From the NCBI GenBank assembly GCA_001642005.1, contig LWCA01000008.1, positions 39,557 to 103,556 of the forward strand: 64,000 bases of DNA. The letters run 5' to 3'. Below the pieces are notes generated by a model. It searched no databases. It saw only the letters and a program-made list of their open reading frames with translations, and was not told the origin of the DNA. The position numbers and the translations under genes were made by a program. Positions within the stretch are counted from its first letter, which is position 1. Each line of letters starts with the position of its first letter. The stretch is from Intoshia linei. Lineage: Eukaryota > Orthonectida > Rhopaluridae. Of this stretch, positions 49,101 through 61,500 are shown one piece after another.

Positions 49101-52100
49101 TGGTAGTGGTAGTGGTGGTGGAGGAAATGGAGAAAAAGGTGATAAAGGAATGATAGGCAACACTGGTAGAACTGGATATAAAGGAGATCGAGGTTATATT
49201 GGTCCCACCGGAATTAAGGGCGATAGAGGATGGATGGGACCTACAGGGATAGATGGAAATATGGGTGGAATAGGTAAAACGGGTCCAATTGGAAAGCCCG
49301 GCAATAACGGGGAAAAAGGAGAACCCGGTCGAGACGGTTTTATTGGAGGAAATTCTCAGACAGGTCCTAAAGGAGATAAAGGATCCTATGGAAGAACTGG
49401 TATCAAGGGAGATCGAGGTTACATGGGACCTACTGGAATAAAAGGCAATCCACCAATAATATTTAATATACATTATTTTAGGTAGCCGTGGTTTAACAGG
49501 CATTACCGGTATAAGAGGAATTGATGGTAGAGATGGCAAGGACGGTATAAAAGGTAACATTGGACCTAAAGGAGAAAGAGGTATTATTCATGCTTAACAT
49601 TTTTTAATTTAATATACAGTGGTCACTTTTGAAACAGTTCTAAATTAATGACATTGTTAATGCGATGTGATGCCGTCCTTAAAATTTCCGTAATAAAATG
49701 TTTACATATTTCTTTCCCTAATTCGATGGATCAAAAAATACGACGAGTTGCACGGTCATTATAATTTATTTCTCTGAAAAAATGTATTAAACAACATTTC
49801 AATGTTAAGTAATGGTTATTCGGTCGATTTTGACAAAGAACCGTTTTAGGACTCTTTAGAGGGCGAGCACTGTATTTATATAATACATTTAATATTAAAA
49901 ATAGGAGACGGAGGTAACTCTAATGGTAGTGCCACTGGAAAGAAAGGAGAAGTCGGTAGAACCGGAATAACTGGTATGCAAGGACCAATGGGAGTAATGG
50001 GACCCACTGGTCGCAAAGGTAACCGTGGTCATTCGGGTGTAAGCGGAGCAAAAGGTGATGCCGGAATAAACGGCAGAAATGGCAGAGATGGTACTGATGG
50101 AATTATTGGAAGAAACGGAAGAACAGGACCAGAAGGTATATTTAATCTTTACTGATGGCATTTCTTCTAGGTAAAAAAGGTTCAATGGGACATACTGGAA
50201 CTAAAGGAGAACGTGGATATCTGGGACCGACAGGTATAAAAGGTAAATCGTTACAAATATCAAATATTTTAAAAATTTTCCAGTTTCCTAATTTTTTCTG
50301 ATGTATCAACTGAGCTTAGCTAAATACAACAGGAATTAATGAAATATGAATTCATTATTTATTGTTACAATATTAAATTTTGATTATATTCAATTAAATT
50401 TTAGGTGAAAGAGGAAAAGATGGTACACTTTCCAAGGGGTATTACATACATTTACCAATAAAATTTACTTTATATAACACATCTACAACCAGGGATTGGA
50501 AATAATTGATTGCAATCAATTATTTTGTATAAACCAATTAATTGTTTGCTAAATATTAATTAAATTGGTTACAATCAATTAATTCCAATCCATGTCTGCA
50601 ACTATGAAAATTATCATTCAAATTATTATTTATATTATTTAATTAATCAATATTATTTAATATTTAAATTTTAAATTTAATATTATTTATACTTAATATA
50701 ATTTCATCAATTAGTGTAAAAGGTCCAACAGGTAACGATGGCGAAAAAGGTAATCCAGGAATAAAAGGTCTGCAAGGTTATAAAGGTAATTAATTTGATT
50801 TGACTTTAGTATTTAACAATATTGTCATTACTATATATTATAGGTGAAAGAGGATATAATGGAGAGCCTGGAAAAGATGGTTAATGTATATTTTATATTT
50901 TAATCATTTATTAAATAGGATCGCCTGGAAGAATGGGGATTGACGGTATTACCGGAAAAAAGGGAGAATATGGTAGAACCGGTAAAACGGGTAGCAAAGG
51001 TGACGTGGGTCCAATGGGCCCAACTGGAATAAAGGGAAGAATAGGCAGAACGGGTAAAAGAGGTGCACCTGGTCGTGATGGAACATCTGGAAAAGGTAAA
51101 TTATAGGTTTTGCAAGTATATAATTATTATTATTAGGAAAAGATGGTAGAATTGGAGATCCAGGAAAAGACGGCAATAATGGTAGAGATGGATTTGATGG
51201 TAGAGACGGCATTAATGGCAATGATGGAAGACCAGGAAGTAGTGGAATGCCTGGAAAAGACGGAATAACTGGAGTAAAAGGTGACTTAGGAAGAACCGGT
51301 TTGATGGGTCCTACAGGAAAACCAGGAAACCTTGGACCTACCGGAATGAAAGGGCAAAAAGGGCAAACAGGATCAATCGGACTTCCTGGTAAAGACGGGA
51401 CAATCGGAAAAGTCCAAATCGGAAAAACAGGCGACACAGGACGGCCTGGTATTGATGGAATTACGGGACAAAAAGGTAATGATGGAGTAACCGGAAGATC
51501 TGGACCCAAAGGCGATAGGGGATACATGGGACCAACAGGAATAAAAGGACGCATTGGTTCAACGGGTAAGAGAGGTCTAGACGGACTTGATGGAAAAAAA
51601 GGTGAAAGAGGGTTTGACGGAATTGATGGAAAAACCGGAATAAAAGGTAATTTTAATTAATAAAAATCATGTAATGTGTAAATTTCATTATTATTGTTAT
51701 TGAGGATGTAACAAATTCAACAATGTCTTGAATAACTTTTCACGCTTGACTGAAATTTAAGTACTATAAAATAAAATATATACCTGTGAATGTATTATTA
51801 ATACTTTTTAGGTCAAAAGGGCGAAGTTGTTATTGCAAAATCAATTACTGGTAGAAAAGGTGACATCGGTCGTACAGGCATAACTGGAGAACCTGGTAAA
51901 ATCGGATTTATGGGACCAACAGGTCGAAAAGGACAAAAAGGTGCTACTGGTTCAACTGGCTCAATTGGAAGACCAGGTAAGGACGGAAACGAAGGAAAAC
52001 ACGGATTACCTGGTAATGATGGAGTTACTGGTGAAACAGGTAATGCACCTTATTAATTTTCAACATACAAGTTTAGGTCTAAAGGGTGTAAAAGGAAAGG

Positions 52101-55100
52101 AAGGAAAAACTGGTTCAAAAGGTGATATGGGTGTAAATGGAAGAACAGGAGCTAAAGGATCTCGTGGAATTACAGGAATAAAAGGAGAAATTGGTGTTAG
52201 AGGTAGAGATGGAAATGGAGACAAAGGTTTGACAGGCGATAAAGGACAAAGTAACTTTATGTTGAACAAATTTAACTCATTTAGAGGGAAATAGTGGAGT
52301 TAATGGAAAAAAGGGAGATCGTGGTTATGACGGGAAGAATGGTATTATAGGTATATTATAACTATAAAACTGTTCTTACATTAAATTTATTAAGGTAGTA
52401 TTGGATCAACCGGTTCAAGAGGACCCACAGGTCTACAAGGACGTAAAGGTCAAACCGGACAAACTGGTACCATCGGAAACCCTGGACACCAGGGAAATAC
52501 TGGGTTAAAAGGAAATAGAGGTGCAACGGGTTTGAGAGGTATAGATGGTAGTAAAGGTGAACGAGGTTTCTCAGGAAATGATGGCAGAAATGGTAACACT
52601 GGAAGGAATGGTATAGTTACATATACATTTTACAAAATTTTATATAGGTAGAGATGGACAAACGGGAATAAAGGGTGATAAGGGTCAAAAAGGACTAGGA
52701 ATAATGGGTATTAAAAAATATAATGTTATACAAAATCAATGTTAAGTACATTTTATAACAACTAAATGACTTTTGTAATATTGATAATATTCTTTTAACA
52801 CATTTTAAAAATTTAATAAAAAAAAATCATAAAATATATAGATATATGAGAAAGAAAGGTTGACTTGCGCTCAATTGAAAGGCTCATAACAATTTTTTTT
52901 TAAAAAACGCACCAGAAAATAATAATTAAGACAAATTATTGAAATAAAGGCTGCGTATCCCATGATGACAAATTTATACATAATATATTTATTTATTTCA
53001 AAATTTACTACATTATAATCATCTTCTATTATAAATAAAATATAATTAAAAGGACCCACTGGAGCACCTGGAAGAAATGGAAGAACAGGAAGCAGAGGTA
53101 ATGACGGTCGAGATGGGATGACAGGTAAAAAGGGAACAGATGGATACCCAGGTATAACTGGAAGACCGGGATTAGATGGAAGAGATGGTATTATCGGCCG
53201 AAGAGGTAAAACAGGAGTTCCAGGACAACCTGGACGTGGAATTAAAGGTATAATATAATTAATACAACTAATGTAGCCAATAGGTGATATTGGACCCAAA
53301 GGAGTATCAGGTGGCAAGGGTGATACTGGTATAAAAGGAGATTATGGTGAAAAAGGGCAAAAAGGTACTGCTGGAATTGGAATTACCGGAGTGAGAGGAG
53401 ACAAAGGATATAATGGACGTACTGGACAAACTGGTCAAATCGGAAAAAAAGGAGAATTAGGTTTTGCCATAACAATAAAATTTAATATACATAGGTCCAA
53501 CCGGAATTAGAGGACAAAGAGGTAGAACTGGAAGTGCTGGAAAAGATGGTAAGTATAAAATGATTTAAATAAATAAAAACTAGGTTTAACTGGATCGAGA
53601 GGATCCAAAGGTGATAGAGGAAATGATGGAAACGATGGATTAATAGGCCGAGCTGGAAACGATGGAAGAAAAGGTATATGAATATATTTAATAAATTTTA
53701 ATATTTTATGAAAGGCGATAATGGTCAAACGGGTATTCAAGGCGATAGAGGACTTACCGGACCTAAAGGTCGAATGGGTATGACTGGTCAAAGAGGAAAT
53801 GACGGATTACGTGGTATAATTCAAATTTAACAAATATAGCTTATATTAGGATTAACGGGAAAGGATGGACTCACCGGTTCGGTAGGGAGAAAGGGCTCAA
53901 GTGGGCAAGATGGCAGAGATGGAACTAAAGGCAACATCGGTAGCATTGGAAGGCCCGGGCATAAGGGAGACAAAGGAAATGAAGGTTTAACTGGAAAAAT
54001 TGGATTTCCTGGGATAACAGGAATAGGTACATAATTTTAATATATCACTCAGATATATTTATATAGGGAGACCTGGAATCGATGGAGCCAAAGGATCTAG
54101 AGGTGACCGTGGAAGTGATGGCAGAGATGGTCAAAAAGGTCAACCAGGAATAAATGGTTTAATCGGTTCTCTTGGTTTACAAGGAATAAAAGGAATATCC
54201 GGTAAGACAGGAATGAAAGGAGACAGAGGATTTTCTGGTCAAATCGGTCGTAAAGGAGAACGTGGGTTCAAGGGTGATTTAGGATTAGATGGCAAAGATG
54301 GTTTAGCTGGTTCTCCGGGAAGAGCAGGACCAAAGGGTATGACAGGTAATCCCGGATCACGTGGATTTGAAGGAAGAACTGGAGCGCCTGGTTTAAATGG
54401 TAGAACGGGTACAGCTGGAACAAAAGGACATAAAGGTATATTATAAATAAACTTAAATTTTTTTTTAATAGGTGATAGAGGATTAACTGGAATAATAGGA
54501 TTTCCAGGAATAAAAGGTTTAATTGGTGATCGAGGTAATGATGGTGTTGACGGTAGAACTGGAAATCCAGGAAGTAAGGGTCAAAAAGGAACAATTGGTA
54601 CATATATTCTATAAATATATATTATTTTGAAAATAGGGTTACAAGGATTAACTGGATCTGCGGGACGTAGAGGTAATTAAAATACAGAATAGATAATAAA
54701 ATATATACAATAATAAATTATTAGGTCAAAATGGAATTGATGGAAAAGAAGGCCCAGCTGGTAAAACCGGAAACATCGGACACAGGGGAGACAAAGGAAA
54801 TATTGGTAGATCTGGATTGACAGGATCACCTGGTAGAACTGGACCAGAAGGAGAACGTGGATTTAAGGGTGATGCTGGAATTGAAGGTAGAACAGGTTCG
54901 GCAGGTAGAAAAGGAAATGATGGAAATAAAGGCAACGATGGCAGTAAAGGAGATAAGGGTTCAGAAGGTCCTAAAGGATTAACTGGTCGAAACGGTATAA
55001 ACATTGTTTGCTAAATTAACTACGTTCTAGGTATCAAAGGAGACATGGGACTTACCGGAAGGCAGGGACCTAAGGGGCCTTTAGGTCTAATGGGAAGGGA

Positions 55101-58100
55101 AGGTATAAAAGGATCTGCAGGATCTGCAGGAAGAAAAGGTTTATTGTTATATAACTAAATAATGTAAATTATAGGTTCTAAAGGTGATCTTGGTTTAAAG
55201 GGTGATAGAGGTTATAATGGTATTGATGGGCGTTCAGGTAACAAGGGCGCTAAAGGTAACACTGGATCAAAAGGACGGACTGGGTCAATGGGACCAAAAG
55301 GTATGAAAGGAAATAGGGGTATGCCCGGAATTGGAATTAGCGTCAAGGGTGATCTTGGAATGACAGGAAGTATTGGAAGAAAAGGAGATAAAGGTAAAAT
55401 AAATAGATAGTTTATATAAAATGTCTAGGTATGACTGGATCCATTGGTATGAAAGGAAGCAAAGGAAACATAGGAATTGTATGAAATTTATTTATATTAA
55501 TGCATAGTTAACAAGGGAAAGACAGGTTTAACTGGAAATAAAGGGATGGATGGCAGGGACGGCATAGGAATCAAAGGTCAAAAAGGAGAATCTGGTCGAA
55601 TAGGACCAATTGGGGATAGAGGTTTGACGGGTTCCATAGGTAAATATTAACATTGATATTCTTAATTGTTATTTAGGCAGACCAGGAGACAAAGGAGAAA
55701 TTGGTCAAAGAGGAATCGGAGAAAAGGGTGAAAGAGGAATAACCGGTATAATTTATTTATTTATAAATGTAACGGCATAAAATAGGTATGAATGGAAGAA
55801 CTGGTTCTGTCGGAAGAAAAGGAGATGCTGGAGATAGTGGATTTGATGGAGTGAATGGAATCGATGGACGAAAAGGAGATAAAGGTTCAAATGGTTTGAC
55901 CGGTTCTATTGGACAAAATGGCCAACCAGGTCGTCAAGGCATAACTGGATCAGCTGGTAGGAAAGGTGAACTGGGTCCAAGAGGATTTATTGGGGATCGA
56001 GGCAATTAATTTATTTATTATATTTATATGATATTGTAGGTTCACCTGGTTCACGAGGTAGTCAAGGAATTGAAGGTTCAAAAGGAGAAATTGGTCAGCC
56101 TGGTAATCTATTTTTTTATAAACTAACAATTATTAAGGTCTAACGGGTCAAAATGGAAATCCCGGATCAGCTGGGTTAACTGGGAGAGCAGGACCAATAG
56201 GACCAATTGGACTTACCGGTATGAAAGGCCCGAGAGGTGGATCAGGGCCAAGAGGTTTCACTGGTGATAATGGAAATGATGGACTTGATGGTTCAAAAGG
56301 AATTAAAGGCTCTAAAGGAGACACTGGATTACGTGGAATAACTGGATTCGGTCTTCGAGGTCCAAAGGGTTTAACTGGAAGTGCCGGAAGAGATGGTTCA
56401 AAAGGTGAAATCGGTAGGAAAGGCGATAATGGTTTAAAGGGAAGCGATGGAGTTATGGGACCACGAGGTAATTATACATTTATACTTTTCATGGATTATT
56501 TGACAATGAATATTTTATATATTAGGCCTTACTGGTCAACCAGGGATTGGAATAAAAGGAGAAATTGGCTTAACCGGGTCAATTGGTATATTTTAACTTG
56601 AAAATTAATTTAAATTTATTAATAGGTCGAAAAGGTAATCAAGGAATAAATGGCTTGGATGGAACTTCTGGACGACCGGGACAAAAAGGTGATATTGGAA
56701 GTCCTGGAATTACTGGTTTAAGAGGTCAAAAAGGAAGTGATGGTAAAGGGTCAAAAGGAAATAAAGGAGACACAGGATTAACAGGACAAGTTGGAAGTAG
56801 AGGATTAGATGGTGAAAAAGGTTCAAGAGGGCTTACTGGTAATGCTGGTAGAGATGGGCCTGTTGGACTTAAAGGAATACAAGGAGATACCGGCTCAAAA
56901 GGAAGTTTAGGCTTAAAAGGAAGTGTTGGACTAAGAGGGCTTACAGGTTCAAAAGGCAATAGTGGCTCAAAAGGCAATATTGGTTTAACCGGAAACAAAG
57001 GTAGTATTGGTATAAAGGGGAATAGAGGAATAACTGGTATGGCTGGAAAAGACGGTTTAACTGGTAAAATTGGATCAAAAGGAGACAGAGGAATAACCGG
57101 AATGGGTCTACCAGGAATAAAAGGAATGCAAGGAATTAAAGGTTGTTTTAATTAAACATAAAATTAAATGTATTTAGGAGAAAACGGATTTTCCGGCCTA
57201 CCTGGCTCAGCGGGACCAAAAGGAACCGCAGGACTTACAGGCCCTAAAGGTTTTTATGTTCTACTTTAATCATACAATATTTAGGAAATAATGGATTAAC
57301 CGGCAAAACTGGATTAAAAGGAAATGCTGGAATAGACGGAAAAGAAGGACTAACAGGAAGAGCAGGAACAAAAGGAGAAACTGGCATACGTGGTTATAGT
57401 GGTTTTACAGGACCAAAGGGAGAAAGAGGTTTTAAAGGAGAGGCTGGATCAGGATCAGGAGGTGGAATTGGCATCTCTACTGCATCCGATTTATGTACCG
57501 CAAAACAATGCAACCAAAAATGCAACGTCCGCTATTCACATAGTGAAGCCACTTATATCGCTGTCTGTACTTGCAAAATTGATTATCGTTACATAGAAAT
57601 TGACGGAAACGATTGCAACTGTAATTTAACATTATAATTTTATTTACTAACTTTTACCAAAATTAGCAATTAACGAATGCAGTTACTTTAACGGGTTGTG
57701 CGAGCAGAAATGTACCAATCAAAGCATTGGATATATTTGCAGTTGTGATGAAGGTTATGAACTATCAAACAATTCTCACTCTTGTCACGGTAAATTTAAT
57801 GTATATTTATACTAAAAATTAAGATATTAATGAATGCCTGGAAATAACATCTTGCTCTGCTGAATCATTATGCTTAAATACCGTGGGAAGTTTCAAGTGT
57901 ATAACCTTAGAACAATATCAAGGTAAAACGGTTTTTATATAAACTAATTATATTTAGTAACCTCTTCTGAAATACAAAAAGTGATTCAGGAAACTCAACA
58001 TGACAAATTAAATGGTCTTTTGAAAGAAAAGGGATCTACAAATATAATTTTGTATTCAGTGATTGGTGCATTATTCATTTTGTTAATATCAGGCAGTGTA

Positions 58101-58313
58101 TTTATGCTTCGCTTCTATCGTAAAACTAACAGAAGATTTTCTAATATATGTGGAAATTTTTGTGGGCAATCAAATATGGACCTGACAGGAATTGTTCGAG
58201 ATGGACATTCTGAAACTTTATCATCCGTATACACTATATCAGGAAACCTATCAGACACCCAAAATCAATCAACACAATCGAACGAAAACAATGGTTTAAA
58301 ATTTCAATGTTGA
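46112..58313 (+). CDS. Giant transmembrane collagen with novel N-terminal domain and EGF-like repeats
   Basis: About 41 in-phase exons (7.4 kb coding, near 2,480 aa; the first exon is uncertain). Exons 46112-46425 and 47760-47973 encode a roughly 175-aa globular domain with an ARDVIGF motif. Exon 48836-49444 opens the Gly-X-Y region, which runs to about 57470. The other larger exons are 49905-50135, 51137-51646, 51812-52039, 54067-54435, 54725-54994, 56138-56467 and 56626-57141. Introns of 40-60 nt nearly all split the Gly codon as G|GN. Triplets are rich in Lys, Thr, Asp, Arg and Asn and poor in Pro; Thr is often in Y. The last exons 57285-57620, 57667-57789, 57824-57922 and 57958-58313 encode an EGF-like unit, two calcium-type EGFs (INECS, DINECLE), a TM (NIILYSVIGALFILLISGSV) and a cytoplasmic tail of about 80 residues. 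It is likely a cell-surface matrix or adhesion protein. Two introns are GC-AG. Confidence 0.85.
46660..46910 (+). repeat. Dispersed repeat family C
   Basis: It shares AATCATGAGGGCCTAC, TTAATATTGGAAAATTT and the AACAGTTAATTTTAATTTTT block with 18838-19030. It lies in the first collagen intron. Confidence 0.5.
47367..47600. mobile_element. Decayed relative of the 40812-41267 MITE
   Basis: The TACAGTCAAAATCGTTATTA end, AATTCCGTTAATAAAAACTC, and the shared inner block ACTAATTAAAAGTCAATTTA show kinship. The right TIR is not clear. It is in a collagen-gene intron. Confidence 0.55.
47974..48835 (+). other. Long intron joining the N-terminal domain to the collagen region
   Basis: The donor C|GTAAAT at 47974 and acceptor TTTAG at 48831-48835 join GAA CAA C to CT ATC TAT, which continues straight into the Gly-X-Y frame. 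No other feature is seen in the intron. Confidence 0.55.
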
Positions 58314-58555
58314 TGGAATACAACCAAATATATAATTCCAACTAATTTTTTATATTTAAAATTAGTTCATTAACAGAAAATTGTTAAATGGTTTTACACA
58401 TTAAATTGATACTAATATCACCAATGATAATAAATTATAATATTTTAATCTTTTAACAAAAAGGTATCCATTTTATAAATTTTTTCTTTTTTCAGGCTAA
58501 TTTTTTGATTTTTGAGGATATTTATCTTTTTGTATTCCAAGTTTAATAATATCCA
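58314..58555. promoter_or_regulatory. Convergent 3' ends of the collagen and polymerase kappa genes
   Basis: About 240 bp separate the two stop codons. AATAAA-type poly(A) signals are hard to single out in this A+T-rich DNA. ATAATAAATTATAATATTTT at 58427 is a candidate for the plus-strand gene. Confidence 0.4.
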
Positions 58556-61500
58556 TTATGGACGGTATTTGAACGTTATTTTTACAAGTCGCATCATTAT
58601 AGCATCTCTTTTGTGCTGTTTTTCGAACTGCATTTTTAAAAATGGGAAATTTTTCTCCATTTGTAGGTTTGAAATAGTTGAATATTTTAATATCCTTTTT
58701 CTTTTTCTCTTTAATGGAATTATATTTATAATAAAATTTAATAAACCTAATTGCTTATTGAACTCAATGTTTATTGTACTGGGCTTATCTCTCTTTTTCA
58801 AATATTTTAACATTACAAATTCTTTTTTAGCAAGTTTGAGGTTTGAAAGTTTTAATCCTATTAATCTTATTTTATATGGCAATTTAGTATGCTCGTCGAT
58901 GTTTATATTTAAATTTAATTCGTTTTTCAGTAACTGTATTGCTTTTTCCTTGATTCTATCAAATTTATTAGTAAAAGCTTCCAACGTAGTTGACCGCGTC
59001 ATTACAGTGAAATTTTCTTTTTTTAATTTTAGCACAATTGTTTTAAACTAAATTCTACAAAATTGTAAAATATATATACATTCATACATTATTATACAAG
59101 GGTATGAAATGATATTTCTCATCCGAATACACTTATTAAAATAAAATTAAAAAAAGAGTTTTCAGTATCATTTTATTGAATTATAATTCCATAATTATAG
59201 AATTTTAGTTAATTAAAAACGTAGTACGTTCATTTAGTTTTTAAAATATGTATGGTTCCAGGTAAGTAACAACTTGTGATAAATATTTAGAATATAATAT
59301 GAAACTCACGCACAAATTTTGATTTTGAATTTCATTATATAAATAAAGGCAAAATTGTTCAATAATTGACGTTAATTCAGAAAATTTTGATATTGGTTTA
59401 AAAGTGCTATATGAATATAAATAAATTTAAAATTTTACAAATTACCTTTCTGTACTAATACTTTTTTGGTATTCTGATCTAAATTTAAATGTCTTTAAAT
59501 GTAAGTAAAAAGAATAAAATCGAATAAATTGTATCAACATTGAAACAATAATAATTATATTTTGCTTCAAATAGTCTACAAAGCGCACAGTTTTGGTAGT
59601 ACAATGCGCAATGCGCATATTTGATTTAAAAGTAATTATATAATTTTGATAAATAAAATACCTTTTAAAAGCAGTTTTTTCTATTCCTAGAGCAATAGAT
59701 ATGAAATGTGTTGTGGCTTCTTCACCAAATAAATACAACAATTTATCGGAATTTTCTAGAATATCCAAACATGTAATGACGTTAGCAGATGAAAGCAACC
59801 CGCTCGTAACTTTTCCAATTCCACAAATCTAATAAATATTAATTCAAAAACTGTTTGTCGAGTTGATACACTAGAAAAATTTCAAGCTCAGAGTTCAATT
59901 TTCCCGATGAAGCCGTACTTTTAACCAACATATCTTCCAAATTTGTAAAAAGTTTAACATGTTAAAATAAATTAATGAAATCTGAGTTATAAATTTTTAA
60001 TATTAATGTTCGCCGTCGACCGATCCAGGTACTGTTTGGATAATTTGTAAATGACAGATCTTTCATTAATGAAAGTTACTAAAATAATCATTAAATAATA
60101 GAAATTAAACGCAATATTTTTCTTAGTATGCATATTACTATTTTGTACAGTATTGGAACTCAATTAGACTTATCTTTACATACATTGTTGATTAAAATAT
60201 TTAAACATATTTATAAAACTAAATATTATTATAACAATTTGAGCTTTTTTATTTATTCATATAATTTTGCCGACACTACTGTCTTTTCTCGATTATAAGC
60301 AGACCCCTGAAATACAAATTTTAAGTAAAATTTTTAACTAAATAAAATTTGAATATAAGCAGTTTCTGCTTGTATTCGAAAGAAAGAACTTTAAACACAA
60401 AATAGACAACATATCAATTTATTTTTAAAAAATAACTTTCTTCATACAATAGAATGTCTAATTTATAAGTTTATACTAATTATAAAAAACTTTAAGTGTA
60501 TTTTTTATATTTTTCAAGGTCTGCTTAAAAGTCTGCTTGTTTTTGATTATAAGCATTTTTCCTTCTACTCTCGAATATAAGACTTTTTATAATCGAGAAA
60601 AGACAGTAGTGAACATGACCTTTAAAAAAATCAACCACTATCTGGGTAGATCTTATTTATATCTCTTTATTGCAAAAATGCATACGTCACTGCACATTTT
60701 TTTTAAATTTTAGGATAATATTTCATTTTTAATTTTACATTAATCTAAACATTTGAAAAACTTTGGTTTTATTTTAATTTTATTTTAAAATCTAGGGCTG
60801 TTTTCAATTCCGCACTTTCCCCACCTCTGGGATAGGGTATCAACTCTTCGTATTAAAATATTTTTAAAACATGAGAGATACTCTTTTAAATAATATTAAA
60901 CAGATATTATACCAGTTTTTCCAAGCCTTTATTTATGCTAGGCCCCATTTTCACTCTTAAAAATTCTTAAACCCACTTTAAAAATGACATAACGGTCAAT
61001 TTTTTATTGGGGCTGAAATAAAACCTCAATGAAAAAAGAACTAATATTAATTCAATGACAATGTTATATTAAAAACTATGATTTTCTAATAAATCGAAAG
61101 ATTTTATTGTCGAAAGTCTAGCCAATTATGCTATTTATTTTATAGAATTAATGATATCACTGAACCTGACTTTATAAAATTAAAAAGTCTGCCCTCAGCA
61201 GATTCAGCTGCTGTTTGTACGAAGTAAATAATCAAGCTATTATTGAAAAAAATTAACATTACATTAATCTAAAGTTTTCATAATTCAAATAAATTCGTAA
61301 AATTTCCTAGGTCAACCTGTGGGACCTAGCCCCACGTTTATAAAACACTGCGTAATATCTACACAAACAATAAACTTGTACAATTAAGGATTTAAATAAT
61401 TAATAACCTTTTTAACTTTAATATTCTTCATTAAATCTTTAATAATGTTTGAATTAGAATAAACAAGATATTGGCCATTAGGCTTATTTATATCTGCAGC

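Noticed and set aside
48836-57180. Long Pro/Leu/Ser-rich frames on the minus strand (for example 50949-51554, 54726-55004)
   Set aside because: They are antisense shadows of the Gly-X-Y repeat: GGN triplets read backwards as NCC. They have no splice logic or independent motifs.
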